This document shows positions 57,503-64,000 of a DNA stretch of 64,000 nucleotides, piece by piece. Position 1 is the first letter of the stretch. Each line of letters starts with the position of its first letter. The DNA is taken from NCBI RefSeq assembly GCF_003400205.1, contig NZ_QUQV01000007.1, forward strand, positions 124,001 through 188,000, read 5' to 3'. Below the pieces are notes generated by a model. It searched no databases. It was not told the origin of the DNA and saw only the letters and a program-made list of their open reading frames with translations. A program made the translations under genes and the position numbers. The stretch is from Bacillus sp. HNG. GTDB lineage: Bacteria; Bacillota; Bacilli; Bacillales; Bacillaceae_L.

Positions 57503-58114
57503 TTAAGAGGCTTTTGTTGAAAGATGATTCACTGAGTTTTTTGTTACTGTGCGATAAATTCTTGGTGAAATAATTCCGGCAAAAATGGTGAATACGAGAT
57601 CCTTCACTATGAACCAAGCCATAACTGTCCACGCTGCTCCATAGCTCATTTTAACCTCTAACCAAAAATTTAAGGCAAAGTACATATAGTTTGTGCCGAT
57701 GAAATAGTTCATGAAGAGACCAACAAACGCAGCAACCATAAATGTTTTTAATGTTGGGGTCGCCTTTGAGTGTTCAACTACTTTACCAGCAAAATAGGCT
57801 GTTGGAATAAATGATAAAATAAATCCACCAGTGCTTCCAATGATAGGTGCGATTCCTGCCTCAAATCCTGAAAAAACAGGTGCTCCTGCCATCCCAATGA
57901 GCATGTAGACAATCATCGAAATGGCTCCTAATCGACTCCCGAGTAGAAGTCCAGCTAATACGGCAAAAAAGGTTTGCATGGTTAATGGAACCCCAGCAAC
58001 CTGTAAAAATGGAACCATTGAAGTAATGTTTGCACCTATTGCCATTAGCGCTGCAAACATCCCTACATATGTAATTTCTATTGCTCGAATTCGTGGTTTT
58101 GAAACTGCTGTCAT
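57503..58114 (-). CDS. bioY: Biotin transporter BioY
   Basis: 203-aa S component of a biotin ECF transporter with about six helices. The BioY pattern is clear: VAGVPLTMQTFFAVLAGLLLG, GAPVFSGFEAGIAPIIGSTGGF and FIPTAYFAGK. The ATG at 58114 follows GGAGG, which lies in a GTTAAC-N15-GTTAAC site typical of biotin repressor control. No bio biosynthesis genes are nearby. Confidence 0.93.
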   Translation of the reverse strand: MTAVSKPRIRAIEITYVGMFAALMAIGANITSMVPFLQVAGVPLTMQTFFAVLAGLLLGSRLGAISMIVYMLIGMAGAPVFSGFEAGIAPIIGSTGGFILSFIPTAYFAGKVVEHSKATPTLKTFMVAAFVGLFMNYFIGTNYMYFALNFWLEVKMSYGAAWTVMAWFIVKDLVFTIFAGIISPRIYRTVTKNSVNHLSTKAS

Positions 58115-58118
58115 TATA

Positions 58119-58147
58119 TGTTAACCTCCGTAAATTTATAGTTAACA
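58119..58147. promoter_or_regulatory. BirA operator 1 at bioY
   Basis: TGTTAAC-N15-GTTAACA (58119-58147), the form of the Firmicute biotin repressor box, overlapping the bioY ribosome binding site. Confidence 0.7.
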
Positions 58148-58173
58148 AAATCGTAAAACAAGAAAGATTATAT

Positions 58174-58200
58174 GTCAACATAAAATTTAATGAAGTTAAC
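58174..58200. promoter_or_regulatory. BirA operator 2 at bioY
   Basis: GTCAAC-N15-GTTAAC, with the same 15-base spacing and one base changed in the first arm; 54 bases upstream of operator 1. The remainder of the 58115-58414 gap shows nothing that I can support. Confidence 0.55.
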
Positions 58201-58414
58201 AAATAAAAAGATGAGTCATATGCATTTAAAATGGTTGATAAACTAGTGGTAGATGATTTCCTTTTCAATATGAAACCGTTAAATGAACATCCACTCCTTT
58301 TTAAAAATTGTTATAGTTAAAAAATATTTTTTTTGTCCATTGCAAGAAAAATGTGTCAAAAAGGTAGTCCTGTAAATATAATGCCCATATCCGAAAATGT
58401 TGGGAGCGGTCGGA

Positions 58415-59182
58415 ATGAGTATTGGAATTGTATTAATGGGCCTTTTTGTCGGGTTTTTGGTCGGATTAACAGGCGTAGGAGGAGCGGCATTATTGACCCC
58501 ATTTTTAATCTTAATTGGTATCAATCCACTAATTGCAGTTGGAACAGATTTTCTCTATAACTCCATCACCAAATTCTTTGGATCTGTTCAGCATTTTCGG
58601 CAGAAAACAATCAATTTTAAGCTTGTGAAATATTTGGCTTTAGGTAGTGTTCCTAGTGCAATTATAGCCGTTACTACATTACACTTTGCTGGTGGAGATA
58701 AACTCCTGCAAGGAGAAATTGTGAAGCATGCCCTCGGTTATGTCCTTATGATGGTTGCTATTGCGACTGTAGTAAAGACATTATTTAGCTCTCGTTTTTC
58801 ACAAAGCACCTACAGTATAAAGCCCATTGAAGATAAAGCAAAAGCCACAATATTATTAGGGGCAATCCTTGGATTTATTGTCGGATTAACATCCGTTGGT
58901 TCTGGTTCGCTTTTTGCACTTGCGATGTTGTTATTTTATCAATTACGAGCCTCTGAGTTGGTTGGAACAGACATTGCACATGCATTTATTTTAGTTACAG
59001 TAAGCAGCATTTTTCATGTGGGTTTTGGGAATGTTGACTTTCTTTTAGTGACGAATTTGCTATGTGGTTCAATCCCTGGAGTAATTATTGGTAGCTCTTT
59101 ATCCGCAAAGGTTCCGATGAAACCCCTACAAACGGTGATAGGGATCATCATTTTTATAAGTGGTTTGAAATTGATCTATTAA
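58415..59182 (+). CDS. TauE/SafE family membrane protein (probable sulfite or organosulfonate exporter)
   Basis: 255 aa with about eight helices in two repeated halves. Each half starts with a similar motif, FVGFLVGLTGVGGAALL and ILGFIVGLTSVGSGSLF, as in TauE/SafE (DUF81) proteins. The ATG at 58415 is 8 bases from GGGAG; an in-frame ATG at 58397 lies before that site. Confidence 0.88.
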   Translation: MSIGIVLMGLFVGFLVGLTGVGGAALLTPFLILIGINPLIAVGTDFLYNSITKFFGSVQHFRQKTINFKLVKYLALGSVPSAIIAVTTLHFAGGDKLLQGEIVKHALGYVLMMVAIATVVKTLFSSRFSQSTYSIKPIEDKAKATILLGAILGFIVGLTSVGSGSLFALAMLLFYQLRASELVGTDIAHAFILVTVSSIFHVGFGNVDFLLVTNLLCGSIPGVIIGSSLSAKVPMKPLQTVIGIIIFISGLKLIY

Positions 59183-59212
59183 GTCGAAACACAAAAAATT
59201 GCGAATTTGTAG

Positions 59213-59242
59213 ACCTTAGTGTAAAATTACACTAAGGTTTTT
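59213..59242 (+). terminator. Terminator after the TauE/SafE gene
   Basis: ACCTTAGTGTA (59213-59223) / TACACTAAGGT (59228-59238), then TTTT. Confidence 0.88.
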
Positions 59243-59290
59243 GGCTTTCTCTTAGAAAGAAAAGCTTAATGATTAAAAAGGTGATTATAT

Positions 59291-59749
59291 ATGGATAAGG
59301 AACAATTGACTCAAATACTCTCTGAAAAAATGAAGTTAATTCGAACAGAAAAAGGATATACACAGGATAAAATGGCTGAGATTTTGGGGATTTCAAAAAA
59401 GACGTTGGTGCAAATTGAAAAAAGAAGAATTGAAGCGGGATGGACAATTATCGTAGCTGTATGTGCATTATTTCGCGATAGTGAGATTATCCAAACAACT
59501 CTAGGCGGTGACCCTATCGATGTTATTGAAATTATTGGACGAAATGGGATTGATCGTGCAAAAGAACGTACAATGGGTGGTAAAATATGGTGGAAGGATC
59601 TCGAAAAGGAAGGCAGGTTTCGTCTCCAACAAAATATGATAAGTCAACATTATCGTATCCTAGATGACGCCAATTTTAGATGGTACTCATCGTTCAATAA
59701 AGAGGAAGCCTATAGCAGGTTAAAAGAAATTTCGATTGAAGCAAACTAG
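59291..59749 (+). CDS. Xre-family transcriptional regulator
   Basis: 152 aa. The N-terminal helix-turn-helix (residues 8-66; QDKMAEILGISKKTLVQIEK) is a Cro/C1 type. The C-terminal half (RFRLQQNMISQHYRILDDA) is unassigned but resembles the domain of other small Bacillus regulators. No ligand or operon partner is evident; ATG after AAAAGGTGA. Confidence 0.85.
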   Translation: MDKEQLTQILSEKMKLIRTEKGYTQDKMAEILGISKKTLVQIEKRRIEAGWTIIVAVCALFRDSEIIQTTLGGDPIDVIEIIGRNGIDRAKERTMGGKIWWKDLEKEGRFRLQQNMISQHYRILDDANFRWYSSFNKEEAYSRLKEISIEAN

Positions 59750-59763
59750 AAACGGGGCACAAC

Positions 59764-59871
59764 CTATTTGGCCCCATTTTTCTTCTTCGCCGTTTTGTTT
59801 TTTGAATACGTAGATGAAGTTAAGTTGTTATTTACTGCAGCTTCTTCGTTAAGTCTTTCTTTTTTCGCCAT
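59764..59871 (-). CDS. Very small basic protein (35 aa)
   Basis: Lysine-, asparagine- and serine-rich: MAKKERLNEEAAVNNN, then a K-rich end. The ATG at 59871 follows GGAGGAAG, a strong site. It follows another small gene by 22 bases on the same strand. The size and composition recall small spore or ribosome-associated proteins, but I cannot place it. Confidence 0.55.
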   Translation of the reverse strand: MAKKERLNEEAAVNNNLTSSTYSKNKTAKKKNGAK

Positions 59872-59893
59872 CTAACTTCCTCCATGAATTCGT

Positions 59894-60055
59894 TTAATGA
59901 TCGAGAGAATAATCCTCGTAGCGTTCGTTTAAATATTCATTTTCGCCAGTTGCGAAATTTATATTACGAAGGTCTAACTCTGGATCCAGCTGATTCACGA
60001 GTTGTTCTTCTTTGCTTTGTATATATCTTAGTGTATCTCTATTTCTATCTTCCAT
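59894..60055 (-). CDS. Small acidic protein (53 aa)
   Basis: MEDRNRDTLRYIQSKEEQLV begins a hydrophilic product with several acidic residues and an LDPELDLRNINF core. The ATG at 60055 follows AGGAGGT by 7 bases, which strongly supports translation. It precedes the 35-aa gene, forming a tiny operon between two larger unrelated genes. Unrecognised family. Confidence 0.65.
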   Translation of the reverse strand: MEDRNRDTLRYIQSKEEQLVNQLDPELDLRNINFATGENEYLNERYEDYSLDH

Positions 60056-60164
60056 TTATTTTACCTCCTCGTGTTTTATCATGTCCTAAACCGTCTAAAT
60101 TTCATTCTTGTAATCAAGAAAGAACGATAGGCAAATTTTTACCTTCGTTCAAATTGGTTGTTCT

Positions 60165-60596
60165 TTATCGCCATCTTAATGAAATAGTTAATACACTGGA
60201 TTTAGAGCCTTTTACACTTGCTTCCAAGTGAAGAATTAAACCATCAGGATTAAAGGTTGCTTTCACTTTCGACTGAATGCCTGTTGTTTTTAGCAGTCGA
60301 TCTACTTCCTGGTCATTTGATGCCTGTGCAGCAGCCATTACTTTTTTCGCAAACTCTTTAGAATCAGCTAATTTAGCCAATATCAGGCTTGCATCCTTCA
60401 TGAGAATTCTCATTTCTTCTGCGGATTCCTTAAATAAAGTTGGGTCAACTTCTGGAAATTGACGATAATATGAGTATGGGTAATACGACACTGAGTCAGG
60501 AAAAACAGAATGTCTTGTAAGGTTTGAGTAGTATCCTGGATACAAAACAGTTCTTGGCGGTCCTTGACGTCCATAGATAAACGGATGATGATACAA
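60165..60596 (-). CDS. Hypothetical protein, tyrosine-rich N-terminus
   Basis: 143 aa. The first 50 residues are rich in Y, P, R and H (YYPYSYYRQFPEVD), reminiscent of spore surface proteins; the rest is a helical domain with TLFKESAEEMRILMKDA and QSKVKATFNPDGLILHLEA. TTG start 6 bases after GGAGGT. No membrane segment; role unknown. Confidence 0.7.
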   Translation of the reverse strand: MYHHPFIYGRQGPPRTVLYPGYYSNLTRHSVFPDSVSYYPYSYYRQFPEVDPTLFKESAEEMRILMKDASLILAKLADSKEFAKKVMAAAQASNDQEVDRLLKTTGIQSKVKATFNPDGLILHLEASVKGSKSSVLTISLRWR

Positions 60597-60676
60597 CGGT
60601 AGACCTCCCTTATCGAAATTCCCTTACAATATATGTAATTTTTGGGATAAGGGTGCATTCCAAGGGTAGTAAAGCC

Positions 60677-61531
60677 CTACTTCCTATCAATTCCTAACAT
60701 CTTAAGAACAATTCCTTCCCACATCTTCCAAGGAAGTAAATTTTTAAGGGAAATGGTCAATCTTGTTCCTTTCCCTACGGGGTAACGAAGTCTAGTGAGG
60801 GAGGGCTTTGTAGCAAGCTTAACGATGAATTTGGCTACTTCAAGTGGGTCACCGTAAGAAGCTTGGTTTTTTTCAAGTCTTGCTTCAATTTTTTTCATCA
60901 ATTCTTGATAGGGAGATGTCGGAAGCATCGACTTTTCTGCTACCTTTTTACCACTCCTCCATATATTCGTTTGAAATGAACCTGGCTCAATAATCGCGAC
61001 ATCGATACCAAATGATCTTACCTCAAGTTGCAATGATTCAGACCAGCCTTCTAATGCATATTTAGATGCAACATAAGGAGAGATGGCTGGAAATCCAATT
61101 TGTCCACTTATGCTGCTAAGATTCATGATTTTACCAGCTTTTTGCTTTCTCATAAATGGTAGCACAAGTTTAGTCACTTCAATCAACCCGAAGAAGTTCG
61201 TGTCAAACTGGGTCTTGTATTCCGATATTGAAATTTCCTCGGCAAAACCACCTGTAGCAAAGCCTGCATTATTTAGTAAAATATCGACTTTACCAAGCTT
61301 TTGAAGGGTTGTTTGAAATGCATGTAAAGAATCAGCATCGGTCACATCCAACCTACAAAATTGGAGGTTTTCCTCTAAATTCGGATTATTTAGTTGACGT
61401 AGAATGTTTTCTTTTTTTTGTAGATCTCTCATTGTGGCGACAACAAAGAATCCTTTTTTTAAAAACTCAATTGAACTTAGAAGACCAAATCCACTTGATG
61501 CCCCGGTAATGATTACTATGGGTTTGTCCAC
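60677..61531 (-). CDS. Short-chain dehydrogenase/reductase
   Basis: 284-aa classical SDR. The cofactor motif TGASSGFG, the NNAG motif (LLNNAGFATGG), the catalytic serine in NLSSISG and YVASK with the tyrosine and lysine are all present. The C-terminal extension after about residue 240 is basic. GTG start after GAGGAAAG. Substrate unknown. Confidence 0.9.
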   Translation of the reverse strand: MDKPIVIITGASSGFGLLSSIEFLKKGFFVVATMRDLQKKENILRQLNNPNLEENLQFCRLDVTDADSLHAFQTTLQKLGKVDILLNNAGFATGGFAEEISISEYKTQFDTNFFGLIEVTKLVLPFMRKQKAGKIMNLSSISGQIGFPAISPYVASKYALEGWSESLQLEVRSFGIDVAIIEPGSFQTNIWRSGKKVAEKSMLPTSPYQELMKKIEARLEKNQASYGDPLEVAKFIVKLATKPSLTRLRYPVGKGTRLTISLKNLLPWKMWEGIVLKMLGIDRK

Positions 61532-61637
61532 ACTTTCCTCTCCCTTAAATAAAATGGTTTCTAATATTATCCATTTAATCTTATAATAGAAAAAGGTAAG
61601 TATCTAGAATAACGTACCCGATGAAGGCGGGATAAAA

Positions 61638-62240
61638 TTGCAGATAAATGAAGTAGTATCAATAATCCAAGAACATGGTTATCTCGGACTTTATTTATGG
61701 CTGTGGGTGGGAGCATTTGTGATTCCAATTCCAAATGAAGTCATTGTATCAACAATCGGTTTTTTTGCGGCAGAGGATGTTTTTGTACCTTGGAAGATTT
61801 TTTTTGTAACATACTTTGGAATTCTAGCTGCCGTTACCACAAGCTATGTATTAGGACGCTCCGCTGGAAATGCCATGGTCTTCCTCATGAATAAACAAAA
61901 TAAAATGCGAAGAAAAATCGAACGTGCTTTGTTAATCATTGAAAAATACAATACGTTTGCATTAGCATTTTGCTATTTCGTGCCCGGCTTTCGAGTTCTG
62001 TTTCCATTCTTATTCGGGTTTAGTAAATTTTCATTTATAAAATTTGCATTAACCCTTTATACCACTATTTTAGTATGGGTTTCCATTGTCTTTTCAGTCG
62101 GTTATTTTGCAGGGGAAGAGTTCATTGAAGCGTTTATTAAATACTACGATATAGTCGTTGGTGTAGCTGTTACGGCGTTGATGGTGTATGTATTGGTAAA
62201 GATAAGAAGGAGGAGGAAGCTACGAAAGTTTTCACACTGA
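61638..62240 (+). CDS. DedA family membrane protein
   Basis: 200 aa with about five hydrophobic segments. DedA/SNARE-associated motifs: a family-typical FxxxxPGxR-like region in YFVPGFRVLFPFLFGFSKF and PIPNEVIV near the start. Some DedA proteins are lipid carrier flippases that recycle undecaprenyl phosphate. TTG start; the gene is divergent from the SDR gene. Confidence 0.88.
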   Translation: MQINEVVSIIQEHGYLGLYLWLWVGAFVIPIPNEVIVSTIGFFAAEDVFVPWKIFFVTYFGILAAVTTSYVLGRSAGNAMVFLMNKQNKMRRKIERALLIIEKYNTFALAFCYFVPGFRVLFPFLFGFSKFSFIKFALTLYTTILVWVSIVFSVGYFAGEEFIEAFIKYYDIVVGVAVTALMVYVLVKIRRRRKLRKFSH

Positions 62241-62255
62241 GAGGGTGTACAGATC

Positions 62256-63317
62256 ATGAAAAAGCTGTCTTTGTTTCTCATTTTCACTATCATTGTCGGC
62301 TGTTCACAGGATGAAAACCTTGATGGACCAGTAAAAGAAACGGTTTCTAACCCATCTATTATTGCTATAAATCTAACGATTCCATGGATGGTCACAAAAA
62401 CAGATGGAATCATCTTTATTCCAGAGCGGATTGGAAAACTATCCGAAATAGAGGAGGCATCTGGAAAGGTGAAGCCCCAGCAACTAAAGCTTCATAAAGA
62501 AATCCTGCATCAAGGGGAAGGGGGCCTATTAGGGTTTACACTAGCTCCCGATTTTCAGACCTCGAATGATGCATTTATGTATCATACATATCTAGAAGAG
62601 GACAACATTTTAAATCGCGTCATCCTTGTAGAAAGAAATGGGTCTACTTGGGTGGAAAAGGCGGTATTACTTGAAGGTATTCCAGGAGGAAGAATTCATA
62701 ATGGTGGCCGTATTAAAATTGGCCCTGATGATAAGCTTTACGTTACTGCTGGAGATGCTGGGGTTCCAGAAAATGCACAAGATTTAACAAGTCTAGCTGG
62801 GAAAATTTTACGCATCAACCTCGATGGCTCTATTCCAAATGATAATCCATTTCCTAACTCGTATGTATACACATACGGTCACAGGAACCCACAGGGGCTT
62901 GCCTGGGATGAAAAAGGAACGTTATACAGCACCGAGCATGGACAAAGAGCGCACGATGAGATTAACCTAGTTGAACCAGGGAAAAATTATGGCTGGCCAA
63001 TTATTGAAGGGAGTGAAACAAAGCCAGACATGGTCACACCTATTTATCAAACAGGTGAGGACACATGGGCTCCTTCTGGTATCGATTATGCAAATGGAAA
63101 GCTATATATCGCTACACTACGTGGCTCTATGGTAAGAAGCTATGAAATTGCGTCGGGGAGGATTGAAGTAATCCTTGATATCAATAGCCGGATGAGGGAT
63201 GTTTACATAGAAGACAGCACACTCTATACAATCACAAATAACAAGGATGGTCGAGGAAACCCGAAGGAAGATGATGACAAACTTCTTTCGATTTCATTGT
63301 CGGGCATTCGAAAATAA
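62256..63317 (+). CDS. PQQ-dependent aldose sugar dehydrogenase-like lipoprotein
   Basis: 353 aa. Lipobox IVGCSQ (lipid cysteine near residue 16), then a six-bladed GSDH/sorbosone-dehydrogenase beta-propeller with GEGGLLGFTLAPDF, GRIHNGGRIKIGPDDKLYVTAGD, YGHRNPQGLAWDEKG and STEHGQRAHDEINLVEPGKNYGWP. It is anchored at the outer face of the membrane. Whether the strain makes PQQ is unclear; related Bacillus proteins may work without it. It begins 15 bases after the DedA gene. Confidence 0.9.
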   Translation: MKKLSLFLIFTIIVGCSQDENLDGPVKETVSNPSIIAINLTIPWMVTKTDGIIFIPERIGKLSEIEEASGKVKPQQLKLHKEILHQGEGGLLGFTLAPDFQTSNDAFMYHTYLEEDNILNRVILVERNGSTWVEKAVLLEGIPGGRIHNGGRIKIGPDDKLYVTAGDAGVPENAQDLTSLAGKILRINLDGSIPNDNPFPNSYVYTYGHRNPQGLAWDEKGTLYSTEHGQRAHDEINLVEPGKNYGWPIIEGSETKPDMVTPIYQTGEDTWAPSGIDYANGKLYIATLRGSMVRSYEIASGRIEVILDINSRMRDVYIEDSTLYTITNNKDGRGNPKEDDDKLLSISLSGIRK

Positions 63318-63340
63318 GTAGGGAGCTTAGGAGGAGAAAA

Positions 63341-63724
63341 ATGGTAGAAAATACATTAGTTCAAGCATTGGGTATTACAATTGAAGAAGTGACACCTGAA
63401 CGGGTAATAGCTACTATGCCAGTTGATGAGCGTACCCGCCAGCCATTTGGAGTTTTACATGGTGGTGCTTCTGTTGCTTTAGCGGAAACTGTTGCAAGTA
63501 TCGGTACATACAATCTGGTAGACAAAGAAACGGAAGGATGTGCCGGACTCGAAATTAACGCCAATCATATTCGTGCAAAAAGGGACGGTGTTGTAAAAGC
63601 AATCGGTACCCCTCTTCATAAAGGCAAAACAACAATGGTCTGGGACATTAAAATCGTAGATGAGGAAGAAAATCTCATTTGTGTATCGCGCTGTACCATG
63701 GCCATTTTGAAATTAAAGAAATGA
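63341..63724 (+). CDS. yuxO: Hotdog-fold thioesterase (YuxO-like)
   Basis: 127 aa with the PaaI/4HBT pattern: PFGVLHGGASVALAETVAS includes the catalytic glutamate and the HGG turn. In B. subtilis YuxO is a candidate for DHNA-CoA hydrolase in menaquinone synthesis. The ATG follows TTAGGAGG; the gene is convergent with mrpG. Confidence 0.9.
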   Translation: MVENTLVQALGITIEEVTPERVIATMPVDERTRQPFGVLHGGASVALAETVASIGTYNLVDKETEGCAGLEINANHIRAKRDGVVKAIGTPLHKGKTTMVWDIKIVDEEENLICVSRCTMAILKLKK

Positions 63725-63758
63725 AAAAAGCGAGGACCCCAATCGTCCTCGCTTTTTC

Positions 63759-64000
63759 TCATTGACTCATATTTTCTTTTGCAAGTTTTTCTTTATCCTT
63801 TAGGTCGTCACGAGCGCTTTTTTCCCAAAGTGGAACCTTTGAGTTATAAGCAGCACGGCTGATTAAATGACCAGAAACAGGTGAAGTCATAAATAGGAAG
63901 ACAAATCCTAAAATCACCCTAAAGTTCATATAGCCTTCAATGATCCAAAAATATAAAAATGTTCCAAGGAGGATCGACAAAACCCCTAGTGTCGCACTTT
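63759..64000 (-). CDS. mrpG: Na+/H+ antiporter subunit MrpG, 3' part
   Basis: The frame is open to the right end of the window, so the 5' part is missing. The visible stretch SATLGVLSILLGTFLYF ... FLFMTSPVSGHLISRAAY is the last two helices of MrpG, the final subunit of the seven-gene Mrp antiporter, followed by a charged tail. Ending next to yuxO matches B. subtilis. Confidence 0.9.
   Translation of the reverse strand, partial: SATLGVLSILLGTFLYFWIIEGYMNFRVILGFVFLFMTSPVSGHLISRAAYNSKVPLWEKSARDDLKDKEKLAKENMSQ

Overview
The window is a low-GC Firmicute chromosome, almost certainly from an endospore-forming Bacillaceae bacterium related to Bacillus/Neobacillus. The evidence is the Suf cluster sufCDSUB with sufU, sporulation genes (yunB, lytH, yutH), strong AGGAGG ribosome binding sites, frequent GTG/TTG starts, and gene order matching the B. 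subtilis yun-yut-yum-yui-yux segment (yunF/yunD/yunC/yunB/lytH, lipA/yutC-H, hom-thrC-thrB, yutI/yutJ/yuzB/yutM, yumB, yuiB-G, yuxO, mrpG). Species cannot be fixed from this sequence alone.

Layout. 1-6.4 kb: the end of metQ, a small unannotated ORF, and sufCDSUB. 6.4-15.5 kb: an accessory catabolic island with a five-gene branched-chain-type ABC transporter, an IclR regulator, an extradiol dioxygenase and an ACMSD-type decarboxylase. The last two resemble the first steps of protocatechuate 2,3-cleavage (PraA/PraH). Four TTCCA-type palindromes suggest that the IclR protein ties the transporter and the enzymes together. 15.6-28.2 kb: a DUF72 (yunF-like) gene split by an 11.75-kb element whose ends are inverted repeats starting TTGTACATCT. 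The element encodes three overlapping or adjacent tyrosine-recombinase-like proteins and a coiled-coil partner. Its cargo is two unassigned structured regions, a small secreted protein and a two-gene ABC transporter. 28.2-47.2 kb: core genes, including a lysine-riboswitch-controlled NhaC transporter, a MetP/MetS-like transporter pair, lipA and the threonine operon. 47.2-64 kb: Fe-S and redox accessory genes, a 52-bp tandem repeat array, NDH-2 with a Rex-like operator, the yui genes, bioY with two BirA-like boxes, small hypothetical genes, and the edge of the mrp antiporter operon.

The most notable element is the recombinase-trio transposon in the DUF72 gene: its ends can be placed to the base, and its cargo pairs a secreted bacteriocin-like peptide, a compact multibranched RNA-like structure and an export or immunity-type ABC transporter. 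I do not recognise the peptide or the RNA. Other points of interest are the predicted IclR regulon, a 62-codon ORF with an apparent ATT start, and the 52-bp hairpin minisatellite.
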